A stretch of 64,000 bases of DNA from Streptomyces caeruleatus (GTDB lineage: Bacteria; Actinomycetota; Actinomycetes; Streptomycetales; Streptomycetaceae). Below the pieces are notes generated by a model that saw only the letters and a program-made list of their open reading frames with translations, was not told the DNA's origin and did no database searches. The stretch spans positions 62,763 to 126,762 of the forward strand of contig NZ_KQ948927.1 of the NCBI RefSeq assembly GCF_001514235.1, given 5' to 3'. A program made the translations under genes and the position numbers. Positions 35,891 through 44,678 of this stretch are shown here, piece after piece; the stretch's first letter is position 1, and the number at the start of each line of letters is the position of its first letter.

Positions 35891-36923
35891 GCACGGGCGC
35901 GAGGTCCTCGCCGGAACCCTCCCCGGGGGCCTCGCCCGGGTAGCGGACGCCGACCCGGTCCCGGATCGCGTCGAGCGTCCGCATCACGGCGAGCGTGCCC
36001 TCCAGCGGGACCAGCGGCGACTCCGTCTCGCCGGACCGCACGGCCCGCATCACCTCGGCGGCCTCGTGCCGCAGGCTGTTGCGAGGCCCGTCCGCCGGGT
36101 CGGCCGTGAACTCCTCGGGGTCACGGCCGTCGCGGTGCAGCACGAAACGGTCCGGGAAGAAGAAGCCGTTCGGCACGTCGATACGGCCGCCCGAGCCGGT
36201 CACCGAAGCGGAGGTCGCCGTACCGCCGACGATGGAGCAGTGCAGCGAGGCCAGCGCCCCGCTGTCCCAGGAGAGCAGGGCGCCCGTCTGGAGGTCGACG
36301 CCCTCGGGCGACAGCATCGCGCGCGCCGTCACGTCCGACGGCTCGCCGAGCAGCAGCTGGGCGAAGGAGACCGGGTACACGCCGAGGTCCAGCAGCGCGC
36401 CGCCGCCCTGCGCCGGGTCGCGCAGCCGGTGCGCGGGCGGGAAGGGGCCGGCCAGCCCGAAGTCGGCCTGGACGTGCCGCACCTCGCCGATCGCGCCGTC
36501 GTCCACCAGCGCCTTCAGGCGCCGGACCAGCGGATTGCAGTACATCCACATGGCTTCCATCAGGAAGCTGCCGTGCGCCCGCGCCAGGGCGACCAGTTCC
36601 GCGGCCTCCCGCGCGTTCAGCGTGAACGCCTTCTCGCACAGCACGTTCCGCCCGGCCTCCAGGCACATCCCGGCGGCGGCGCGGTGTGCCGCGTGCGGGG
36701 TGGCGACGTACACGACATCGATGTCGCCGTCCTCGGCGAGCGTGCGCCAGTCCCCGTACGCCCGGGGAATCCCGAACCGCTCGGCGAAGGCGTCGGCCGA
36801 CGCCTGGGACCGCGAGGCCACCGCCACCACCTCGGCGTCCGGCAGATCGACCAGATCAGCGGTGAACGCGGCCGCGATCCCGCCGGTCGCCAGGATTCCC
36901 CACCGCACGCTTCGTTCCGCCAC
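35877..36923 (-). CDS. Gfo/Idh/MocA-family oxidoreductase
   Basis: 348 aa, GTG start. N-terminal Rossmann fold (WGILATGGIAAAFTADL, VVAVASRSQASADAFAERFG, VYVATPHAAH, EKAFTLN for the EKP motif with Pro changed to Ala) and a C-terminal beta-sheet dimer/substrate domain (GGGALLDLGVYPVSFA). Likely a trans-1,2-dihydrobenzene-1,2-diol or sugar dehydrogenase. Overlaps phoD by 14 bp at the 3' end. Confidence 0.92.
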   Translation of the reverse strand: MAERSVRWGILATGGIAAAFTADLVDLPDAEVVAVASRSQASADAFAERFGIPRAYGDWRTLAEDGDIDVVYVATPHAAHRAAAGMCLEAGRNVLCEKAFTLNAREAAELVALARAHGSFLMEAMWMYCNPLVRRLKALVDDGAIGEVRHVQADFGLAGPFPPAHRLRDPAQGGGALLDLGVYPVSFAQLLLGEPSDVTARAMLSPEGVDLQTGALLSWDSGALASLHCSIVGGTATSASVTGSGGRIDVPNGFFFPDRFVLHRDGRDPEEFTADPADGPRNSLRHEAAEVMRAVRSGETESPLVPLEGTLAVMRTLDAIRDRVGVRYPGEAPGEGSGEDLAPVLTPA

Positions 36924-37011
36924 TGCGGCCCCGCCCCTCGCTCATGTGACCCTCGGCACTCTGTACGAGCTGAGAGCATAGAGGGCGGATCAGTCGAAGT
37001 GGGAGGGGCGC

Positions 37012-38310
37012 ATGGGCGAGCGTGGACGGCCGATACAGGACGTGCCGCAGACGGCGGCACCGACGGCGAAACAAGCATCCACCCGTTCCCTGCGCCGCAC
37101 CGGCCTCCTCGTCACCCTCGTCCTCGGCGGCCTGACCGCCACACCCCCGCTGGCGATGGACATGTACCTCCCCGCCCTCCCGGAGGTCACCCGCTCCCTG
37201 CACGCGCCCGCCGCGACCGTCCAGCTCACCCTCACCGCCTGCCTGGCCGGCATGGCGCTCGGGCAGCTGGTGGTCGGCCCGATGAGCGACCGCTGGGGCC
37301 GCAGACGCCCGCTGCTGACAGGCCTCGCCGTCTACGTCGTCGCCACCGCGCTCTGCGCCCTCGCGCCCACCGTCGAGTTCCTGGTCGCCTTCCGGCTGGC
37401 CCAGGGCCTCGCGGGTGCGGCGGCGATCGTCATCGCGCGGGCGGTCGTACGCGACCTCTACGACGGCGTCGCCATGGCCCGCTTCTTCTCCACCCTCATG
37501 CTGATCTCCGGGGTCGCCCCGATCGTGGCGCCACTCATCGGCGGACAGGTGCTCCGAGTCACGGACTGGCGGGGCGTGTTCGTCGTGCTCACGGTGGTCG
37601 GCGTGCTCCTCGCCGCCCTCGTCTGGCGGCAGCTGCCCGAGACCCTGGCGCCCGAGGACCGGCACGGCGGCGGCGTCGGCGAGGCGCTGCGCGCCATGCG
37701 CGGGCTGCTCGCCGACCGCGCCTTCACCGGCTACACCCTGGCGGGTGGGTTCGCCTTCGCCGCCCTCTTCGCGTACATAGCGGCGTCCCCGTTCGTGATC
37801 CAGGAGATCTACGGCGCCTCGCCGCAGACCTTCAGCCTGCTGTTCGGGCTCAACTCGGTCGGCCTCGTGGCCGTCGGCCAGATCAACGGCAAGGTGCTGG
37901 TGGGGCGGGTCAGCCTGGACCGGGTGCTGGGCGTGGGCCTGACGGTCGTCATCCTGGCCGCGACCGCGCTGCTGCTGATGTCCCTCGACGTGTTCGGCGA
38001 GGCCGGACTGGTCCCGGTGGCCGCCGCCCTCTTCGTCCTGATGTCCGCGATGGGCGTCACGCTCCCCAACACCCAGGCCCTCGCCCTGCTCCGCACCAAG
38101 GACGCCGCCGGGTCCGCCTCCGCGCTCCTCGGCACGTCCTCCTTCCTCATCGGCGCCGTCGCGTCGCCCCTCGTGGGCATCGCCGGCGAGGACACCGCCG
38201 TCCCGATGGCCGTCGTCCAACTGGCCGCAGCACTGGTGGCGCTGGCCTGCTTCATGGGAATGTGCCGTCCCTGGAACAAACGTACGGATGCTGAGGGAGC
38301 AGAGAACTGA
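37012..38310 (+). CDS. Bcr/CflA-type MFS drug efflux transporter
   Basis: 432 aa, ATG with GGGAGGGG. Twelve membrane segments; signature MDMYLPALPEV in helix 1-2 and MSDRWGRRRPLLTGL in the 2-3 loop identify the Bcr/CflA subfamily (bicyclomycin, chloramphenicol, sulphonamide export). Downstream beta-lactamase-like gene starts inside its stop codon, so the two are coupled. Confidence 0.93.
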   Translation: MGERGRPIQDVPQTAAPTAKQASTRSLRRTGLLVTLVLGGLTATPPLAMDMYLPALPEVTRSLHAPAATVQLTLTACLAGMALGQLVVGPMSDRWGRRRPLLTGLAVYVVATALCALAPTVEFLVAFRLAQGLAGAAAIVIARAVVRDLYDGVAMARFFSTLMLISGVAPIVAPLIGGQVLRVTDWRGVFVVLTVVGVLLAALVWRQLPETLAPEDRHGGGVGEALRAMRGLLADRAFTGYTLAGGFAFAALFAYIAASPFVIQEIYGASPQTFSLLFGLNSVGLVAVGQINGKVLVGRVSLDRVLGVGLTVVILAATALLLMSLDVFGEAGLVPVAAALFVLMSAMGVTLPNTQALALLRTKDAAGSASALLGTSSFLIGAVASPLVGIAGEDTAVPMAVVQLAAALVALACFMGMCRPWNKRTDAEGAEN

Positions 38311-39440
38311 GCGCGCCGAGACTGCGCGGGGACACGCCGGAAAGGGCCGGACTCGACCCCGAGGAGATCCGTCACCTCGTCCAGGAGGTCCACGACCTCA
38401 CCACCGGCCCACGCCCCTGGGCGGCCGGGACCGTGCTGGTCGCCGGGCGGGGACCGTACCTCGCCGTCGAGGAGGCGGCGGGCTGGGCGGTGCGCTACGC
38501 CTCCTACGACGAGGAGAAGGACACCGGGGTGGAACTGCCGCCCCGGGCACGCGTCCCGATGACCACGGACACCCCCTTCGACCTGGCCTCCCTCACCAAG
38601 CTCTTCACCTCGGTCGCCGCCGTGCAGCAGATCGAACGCGGCACCCTGGGCATCGACGCACGGATCGGGGCCTACCTGCCGGACTTCCCCGCAGCCGCCC
38701 GGCACGACCTCACGGTGCGCCAACTGCTCACCCACACCTCGGGACTGCGCCCCGAACTCCCGCTGTACGACCGCGCCGACGACGCCGAGCGCCTGGAGGC
38801 GCTCCGGGCGGAGCCACCCGTCGGCGTGCCCGGCACCTACTGCTACTCCGACCTGAACCTCCTGCTGCTCCAGCACGTCCTGGAACGCCTCACGAGCCGC
38901 ACCCTCGACGTCCTCGTCCACGACGGCATCACCCGCCCCCTCGGCATGACCGCGACCCGCTTCGGCCCCTGCCCCGAGGCCGCGGCGACCGAGGACCAGC
39001 GACGGCCCTGGGCCAAGGCGGACCGGGGCATGCTGCGGGGCGTCGTCCACGACGAGAACGCCTGGGCGCTGGGCGGGGTCGCCGGTCACGCGGGCCTCTT
39101 CTCCACCGGCCGCGACCTCGCCGTCTTCTGCCGGACACTGCTCTCCGGCGGCTCCTACGGCCCCGCCCGCATCCTGGGCCCCGACTTCGTGGAGCTGCTG
39201 CTGACCCCGCCGGGGCTGGGTTTCGGCGTCGACCAGCCCTGGTTCATGGGGGAGCTGGCGGGGCGGGGAGCGGCGGGGCACACGGGATTCACGGGGACCT
39301 CGCTGGTACTGGACCCGGTGACGGACACGTTCCTCGTCCTGCTGGCCAACACGGTGCATCCGCGCCGCAGGACACCGCCGGACAGTCGGCCGCGGGCGGC
39401 GGCGGGGACGCGGGTGGCGCGGGCGGTCCGGGGAGCGTGA
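38307..39440 (+). CDS. Serine beta-lactamase/esterase family hydrolase, CTG start
   Basis: 377 aa when started at CTG 38307 (CTGA overlap with the exporter stop, GGGAG 9 nt upstream). The first available GTG (38433) would drop 42 residues that fit the family. Class C/esterase motifs: SLTKLF (catalytic Ser/Lys), YSDLN (Tyr) and HTGFTGT (replacing KTG). No signal peptide, so probably an intracellular esterase or DD-peptidase-like enzyme rather than a true resistance beta-lactamase. Confidence 0.87.
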   Translation: MSAPRLRGDTPERAGLDPEEIRHLVQEVHDLTTGPRPWAAGTVLVAGRGPYLAVEEAAGWAVRYASYDEEKDTGVELPPRARVPMTTDTPFDLASLTKLFTSVAAVQQIERGTLGIDARIGAYLPDFPAAARHDLTVRQLLTHTSGLRPELPLYDRADDAERLEALRAEPPVGVPGTYCYSDLNLLLLQHVLERLTSRTLDVLVHDGITRPLGMTATRFGPCPEAAATEDQRRPWAKADRGMLRGVVHDENAWALGGVAGHAGLFSTGRDLAVFCRTLLSGGSYGPARILGPDFVELLLTPPGLGFGVDQPWFMGELAGRGAAGHTGFTGTSLVLDPVTDTFLVLLANTVHPRRRTPPDSRPRAAAGTRVARAVRGA

Positions 39441-39558
39441 GCGGCTCGGTGCGCGCTCCCGGATGTTCCGGCGCGAGCGGCACGGCCTGTCCTAAAGTTC
39501 GCTTCAGCGGCTCTGCCCGGCGTATCGGGCCGCGGGGCACGGTAGTTGGGGGTGGGGT

Positions 39559-40476
39559 ATGGCTCGGGTGGTGGTCGTCCACGGGGTCGGTCAGGAGTTC
39601 CTCGGTCCGGAACTGATGGCACAACAGGTCGGTCCCGCACTGCGCGACGGCGTACGGCTCGCGTCCGGACCGCGACTCGACCCCTCGGACGTCTCCTGCG
39701 CCTTCTACGGCGACATCTACTTCGAACCCGGCATGCGCGGCACCGACCTGCCGCCCTGGGACGAGCACGACGTCGAGGAAGGGCTGGAGGCGGAGCTGCT
39801 GGCCGCCTGGTGGGAGGCCGCGGCCCGCACCGACCCGGCGGTGCCGCCCCCGGACGACACCGACACCCGCGGCCTGGTCGGGTTCGCGGGGTCCCGGGCC
39901 CTGCTCTCCGACCGCGTACGGGAGGCGCTCGTCGCGCTGGCCGCGTCACCGTTCTTCGCCAAGGTCTCCGACCGGCTGCTGATCTTCGCGTTGAAGCAGG
40001 TCCGGCGCTATCTGAGCGAGCCGGACATCAGACGGTCGGCGCGGGAGCGCATCGCCGCCGAGATCACCGACGACACCCGTGTCCTGGTGGCGCACTCCCT
40101 CGGTTCTGTCATCGCCTACGAGGCCCTGTGCGCACACCCGGACTGGCCGGTCACCGACCTCGTCACCGTCGGCTCCCCGCTCGGCCTGCCGATCGTCTTC
40201 GACCGCCTCGACCCCGCCCCCGCCGACGGGACTGGCGCCTGGCCGGGCGCGGTGGACCGTTGGACGAACATCGCCGACCCCGGCGACATCGTCGCCCTGG
40301 TCCACACCCTGGCACCGCGCTTCGGTGACCGGGTGAGCGACCGTCGGATCCACAACGGAACGGCCATGCACGACCTCCTGCGCTATCTCACCGCCAGGAC
40401 CACCGGTGCCGCCGTCGCCGCCGGGCTCGACGGCCCCGCCACCAAGGACGCCGGGAGCGGAGACCGGGCTTCGTGA
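39559..40476 (+). CDS. Alpha/beta hydrolase partner of the caspase-STAND protein
   Basis: 305 aa, ATG 39559 with a G-rich site upstream. Starts directly with a hydrolase strand and oxyanion motif VVVVHGVGQE. Nucleophile elbow VAHSLGSV (Ser180), then DPGDIVAL (Asp) and HNGTAMHDLLRYL (His) complete a plausible triad. Resembles PGAP1/lipase-like esterases. Its stop overlaps the GTG of the caspase-NTPase gene by 4 nt, so both are made together. The coupling suggests a toxic or signalling effector controlled by the large protein; this is inference. Confidence 0.85.
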   Translation: MARVVVVHGVGQEFLGPELMAQQVGPALRDGVRLASGPRLDPSDVSCAFYGDIYFEPGMRGTDLPPWDEHDVEEGLEAELLAAWWEAAARTDPAVPPPDDTDTRGLVGFAGSRALLSDRVREALVALAASPFFAKVSDRLLIFALKQVRRYLSEPDIRRSARERIAAEITDDTRVLVAHSLGSVIAYEALCAHPDWPVTDLVTVGSPLGLPIVFDRLDPAPADGTGAWPGAVDRWTNIADPGDIVALVHTLAPRFGDRVSDRRIHNGTAMHDLLRYLTARTTGAAVAAGLDGPATKDAGSGDRAS

Positions 40477-43400
40477 GCGGCCGGCACGATGACGGGACGA
40501 CGACGGCCCCCGGACGGCGCTTCCTCATCGCCGTGGGCGTCTCCACGTACCGCGACGCGGGCATCGGAGACCTGCCCGGGGTCCCCCGCGACGTGGAGCG
40601 GGTCTGCGCACTGCTGGCGCCGATGGGCTACACCCGGATCCTGCCGGAGCTGTCCGTGGACCCGGGCGGTGCCGAACTGGCCCAGGGGATCGAACGCTGG
40701 GCGGCCGGCGCCGACCTGGGCGCGCGGGACGTCGTGGTGGTGTACTTCGCCGGCCACGGCGAACGCCCGGACGACCGCCACTACCTGCTGTGCTCCACCA
40801 CCGAGAAGGGCCTGTGGAGCACCGCACTGCCCAGCGAGGACCTCGCCCGCTCCCTGGTCCGCAGCCCGGTCGGCCACCTCCTGGTCATCCTCGACACCTG
40901 CTACGCCGCCGCCGGCACCGGTGACATCGCCGTACTCGCCAACGAACTCGCCCTCACCCAGCGCGGCGGTGCCGGGCGCTGGCTCCTCGCGGCGGCCCGC
41001 GGCAAGGAGAAGGCCAAGGAGAACGCGTTCGTGGACGCCCTCGCCGACGTGCTCGGCCAGCCACGGGCCGGCGCCTACCAGGAGTTCCTGGGGGTGCGCG
41101 AGGTCACCGAGCGGGTCAACGCCCACTTCCGCGGCCACCACCCCCACCAGCACGCCCGCCACTCCACGGTCGACAGCGACGGACAGGACCCGTTCTTCCG
41201 CAACCCCGCCCACGTCCCCGACCTCCCCGCCGACGACCTCGACGTCGCGACCCTGACCCGGCTGCGCAGACAGCACGCCGGCCACTTCGACCCGCGCAGC
41301 CGCGGGGTCGAGCACGCGGGCGAGAAGGGCGACTACTTCACCGGCCGCACCGCCGCATTCACCGAACTGTCCGGCTGGCTGCGCGCCGACCGCCACGACC
41401 GCAAGGCCCGCGTCGTCACCGGCGACCCCGGCTCCGGAAAGTCCGCCCTGCTCGGCCGCTTCCTCGCCCTGACCGACCCGGACCACCCCTCCCGCGGCCC
41501 CGGCGCCGGGACCGCCGCCGACGCACTGCCACCGGCGGGGCTTACGGTCGTGCCGCTGCACGCCCGCCGGGCCAGTGCCGAGGAGATCGCCGCCGACCTC
41601 GCCGGCGCCCTGCACCTGCCGGGCGCCGACCGCGACGAGCTCCTCCAGGCGCTCGGGCAGCGCACCGAACCCGTCACCGTCCTGGTCGACGCCCTCGACG
41701 AGGCGGGAACCGTCGGCGACGCCACCGAAGGCTTCCGGATCGCACGCGAACTGCTGCAACCGCTCACCGCCCTGCCCGCCGTACGCCTGATCGTCGGCAC
41801 CCGCCGCCCCCTGATCACCGCGCTCGGCCGGGCCGTCGAGATCATCGACCTCGACCAGCCCCGCTACATCCGCCCCGGCGACGTCGCGGCCTACGCGCGC
41901 GACCTCCTGCTCGACGCGCACGACCCCGACAGCCTGTCCCCCTACCGGGGCAACCCTGCGCTCGCGGAAGTCGTCGCCACCGGGATAGCCGGCCGGGCGG
42001 GGACCTCGTTCCTCGTCGCGCGGATGACCGCTCGCGCACTGGTCCACGGGCAGATCACCATCGACCCCGACCGCCCCGGCTGGCAGCAGACCCTGCCCAG
42101 CGACGCCGGACAGGCCTTCGCCGCCTACCTCGCCCGCTTCGGCGCCCACCGCCCCAAGGTCGAACGCCTCATGCGCCCCCTGGCCTACGCCCAGGGCGCC
42201 GGCCTGCCCTGGTCCACGCTCTGGGCGCCGCTCGTCGAGGCCCTGTCCGGCGTGCCGTGCTCCCAGGACGACCTCCAGTGGCTCCACGAACACGCCGGCG
42301 CCTACATCGTCGAGGCCGCCACGCCCGCCGGCTCCGCCTACCGGCTCTTCCACGAGACCATGGCCGAGCACCTGCGCGCCCCCGGCCACGACGTCGACCG
42401 GCACCGGGCCGTGACGAACGCGCTGCTCGCTCTGGTACCCCGCGACCCGAGCACCGGCAGCCGGGACTGGCCGGCCGCCCACCCGTACATCCGCGACCAC
42501 CTCGCCACCCACGCGGCCGCGGCGCTCGCCCTCGACGCCCTCCTGCAGGACACCGACTACCTCGTCCACGCGACGCCCCTGCCGCTGTCCCGGGCCATGC
42601 GCTCCGCCCAGAGCCCCGAAGCCCGGACGGTGTGCGCCATCTACCGCACCTCGGCGGACACCCACGCCGCTGCCTCACCTACCGCCAGACGCGACATCCT
42701 CGCCGTCGACGCGGCCCGCTACAACCAGCCCCACCTCGTCGCCGAACTCACGCGCCGACGGTCCTGGCAGCCGCGCTGGGCGACCGGGGCGCTGGTGCAT
42801 CCCTCGCTGCGCACCACCTTGACCGGGCACAGCAGCGGCGTGCGGGCGGTGGCCGTCGCGACCGTCGAGGGCCGACCGCATGCCGTGACCGGCGGTCAGG
42901 ACGGGGCCGTGCGGGTGTGGGATCTGATCGACGGCACGACGCTCGCAGCGCTGGACGATCCCGCCGACGAGGTGGAAGCCGTGGCCGTGGCGGTGATCGA
43001 CGGCCGTCCCCATGCGGTGACCGGCGGGGACGACGGTCCCGTGCGGGTACGGGACCTGACCGACGGGGGTCACCGCGCCACCCTGGAAGGGCACACGGAC
43101 GTCGTACGGGCCGTCGCCGTCGCGATGGTCGAGGGCCGTCCGCATGCGGTGACGGGTGGTGACGACGGCACGGTGCGGGTGTGGGACCTGCTCGACGGGT
43201 CCGAGCGCGGCGCTCTCGAAGTTCACAGCGGCAGCATCAAGGCGGTCGCGGTGGCCGACCTCGACGGCCGCCCCCACGCCGTGGCCGCCGGTCAGGGCGG
43301 TTCCGTACAGGTGTGGGATCTGATCGACGGTTCCGAGCGCGCCACCCTGGAAGGCCATGGCAGCGGAGTGTCCGCCGTGGCCCTGGCCGTGATCGAGGGC

Positions 43401-44678
43401 CGCCCGCATGCCGTGACCGGTGATGACGACGGCACGGTGCGGGTGTGGGACCTGCTCGACGGGGCCGAGCGCGCCACTCTGGACGGGCACTCCGACGGGG
43501 TGAACACCGTGGCCGTGGCGATGATCCAGGGTCGTCCCCACGCCGTCACGGGCGGCGACGACACCACCGTGCGGGTGTGGGACCTGACCGCCGGTACACC
43601 CAGCGCCACCCTCAGGGGCCACACCCTCCCGGTGAACGCGGTGACCGTGGCGATGATCGACGGCCGACCGCACGCCGTGACCGGCAGCCAGGACGAGACC
43701 GTCCGGGTGTGGGACCTGACCGAAGGCGCCCACGGGGCCACTTTGGAGGGGCACGGGGACTGGGTGCGTGCGGTCGCGGTGGCGACGGTCGAGGGACGCC
43801 CGTGTGTCATCACCGGCAGCGACGACCAGACGGTGCGGATGTGGGACCTTGCCGACGGCAACCATCGTGCGACCCTGGCCGACCACAAATTCTGGGTACG
43901 TGCGGTTGCGGTGGCGACTGTCGACGGCCGCCCCTGCGCCGTCACCAGCAGCTACGTGACCGGGCGTCCGAAGGTGTGGGATCTGACCGACGGCACCCTC
44001 CGTGCCACCTTGAAAGGCCGTCGTATCGACGGGGTCCGCGCGATGACGGCGGCCACCGTCGATGACCGTCCGCACGCGGTCATCTCCTGCTACACGCCGG
44101 CGGAACCGCAGGTGTGGGATCTGACGGACGGCACGTTCCGCACCAACCTGGTGGGCCACGACGGCGGCGTGCGTGCGGTGACCGCGGTGACGGTCGACGG
44201 CACACCCTGCGCCGTCACGGGCGGCGTCGACCACACGGTGCGCGTGTGGGACCTGACCGACGGCACCCTCAGAAGCACGCTAGAGGGCCACGAGACCCCG
44301 GTGGGCGCCGTGGCGAAGGTGACCATCGACGGCCGCCCCCACGCCGTGACCGGCGGCGACGACCACACCGTCCGGGTCTGGGACCTGACCGACGGCACGC
44401 ACCGGGCCACGCTGACGGGCCACACCGACGCCGTGAACGTCGTCGCCCCCCTGACCATCGACGGCCGCCCCCACGCGGTGACCGGCAGCGACGACAAGAC
44501 CGTACGGATCTGGGACCTGGCCGTGAACAGGCTCGTCGAGACGATCGCGATGCCGCTCGTGGTGGACGGTCTGGCCACCTTCGGCTCCGACGTGGTGCTC
44601 GGCCTCAGGCACGAGGTCCTCGTCCTCACCCTGACCGGCGAGGCGGGCGCGTCCCGGACTCGTAGAATCGCCGGGTGA
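40473..44678 (+). CDS. Caspase-like peptidase - STAND NTPase - WD40 repeat protein
   Basis: 1401 aa, GTG start overlapping the hydrolase stop (GTGA). Residues about 15-215 are a caspase fold with His95 (YFAGHGE) and Cys143 (ILDTCYAAAG). A linker follows. A STAND/NACHT-like P-loop module has Walker A GDPGSGKS (317-324), Walker B VTVLVDALDE (401-410) and a GTRRP sensor. Helical region to about 778. Residues 779-1360 are 13 WD40 blades of about 44 aa plus a degenerate fourteenth, likely two seven-bladed propellers, nearly all ending RVWDL-like and containing GRPHAVTG. The layout is that of a ligand-sensing switch: propeller senses, NTPase oligomerises, caspase executes. Related proteins occur in multicellular bacteria as predicted immunity or self-killing modules. 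Target unknown. Confidence 0.92.
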   Translation: MSGRHDDGTTTAPGRRFLIAVGVSTYRDAGIGDLPGVPRDVERVCALLAPMGYTRILPELSVDPGGAELAQGIERWAAGADLGARDVVVVYFAGHGERPDDRHYLLCSTTEKGLWSTALPSEDLARSLVRSPVGHLLVILDTCYAAAGTGDIAVLANELALTQRGGAGRWLLAAARGKEKAKENAFVDALADVLGQPRAGAYQEFLGVREVTERVNAHFRGHHPHQHARHSTVDSDGQDPFFRNPAHVPDLPADDLDVATLTRLRRQHAGHFDPRSRGVEHAGEKGDYFTGRTAAFTELSGWLRADRHDRKARVVTGDPGSGKSALLGRFLALTDPDHPSRGPGAGTAADALPPAGLTVVPLHARRASAEEIAADLAGALHLPGADRDELLQALGQRTEPVTVLVDALDEAGTVGDATEGFRIARELLQPLTALPAVRLIVGTRRPLITALGRAVEIIDLDQPRYIRPGDVAAYARDLLLDAHDPDSLSPYRGNPALAEVVATGIAGRAGTSFLVARMTARALVHGQITIDPDRPGWQQTLPSDAGQAFAAYLARFGAHRPKVERLMRPLAYAQGAGLPWSTLWAPLVEALSGVPCSQDDLQWLHEHAGAYIVEAATPAGSAYRLFHETMAEHLRAPGHDVDRHRAVTNALLALVPRDPSTGSRDWPAAHPYIRDHLATHAAAALALDALLQDTDYLVHATPLPLSRAMRSAQSPEARTVCAIYRTSADTHAAASPTARRDILAVDAARYNQPHLVAELTRRRSWQPRWATGALVHPSLRTTLTGHSSGVRAVAVATVEGRPHAVTGGQDGAVRVWDLIDGTTLAALDDPADEVEAVAVAVIDGRPHAVTGGDDGPVRVRDLTDGGHRATLEGHTDVVRAVAVAMVEGRPHAVTGGDDGTVRVWDLLDGSERGALEVHSGSIKAVAVADLDGRPHAVAAGQGGSVQVWDLIDGSERATLEGHGSGVSAVALAVIEGRPHAVTGDDDGTVRVWDLLDGAERATLDGHSDGVNTVAVAMIQGRPHAVTGGDDTTVRVWDLTAGTPSATLRGHTLPVNAVTVAMIDGRPHAVTGSQDETVRVWDLTEGAHGATLEGHGDWVRAVAVATVEGRPCVITGSDDQTVRMWDLADGNHRATLADHKFWVRAVAVATVDGRPCAVTSSYVTGRPKVWDLTDGTLRATLKGRRIDGVRAMTAATVDDRPHAVISCYTPAEPQVWDLTDGTFRTNLVGHDGGVRAVTAVTVDGTPCAVTGGVDHTVRVWDLTDGTLRSTLEGHETPVGAVAKVTIDGRPHAVTGGDDHTVRVWDLTDGTHRATLTGHTDAVNVVAPLTIDGRPHAVTGSDDKTVRIWDLAVNRLVETIAMPLVVDGLATFGSDVVLGLRHEVLVLTLTGEAGASRTRRIAG
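42807..44551 (+). repeat. Coding WD40 repeats, about 132-bp period, 13 copies
   Basis: Each unit encodes about 44 residues with little variation outside the loop positions. Two units (near 43155 and 43425) share a run of about 39 identical bases. High DNA identity among coding repeats indicates recent duplication or gene conversion. Confidence 0.85.

Noticed and set aside
38307..39440. Antibiotic-resistance beta-lactamase
   Set aside because: Lacks a signal peptide and has HTG instead of KTG; better described as an esterase/DD-peptidase-like hydrolase, although it is coupled to a drug exporter.
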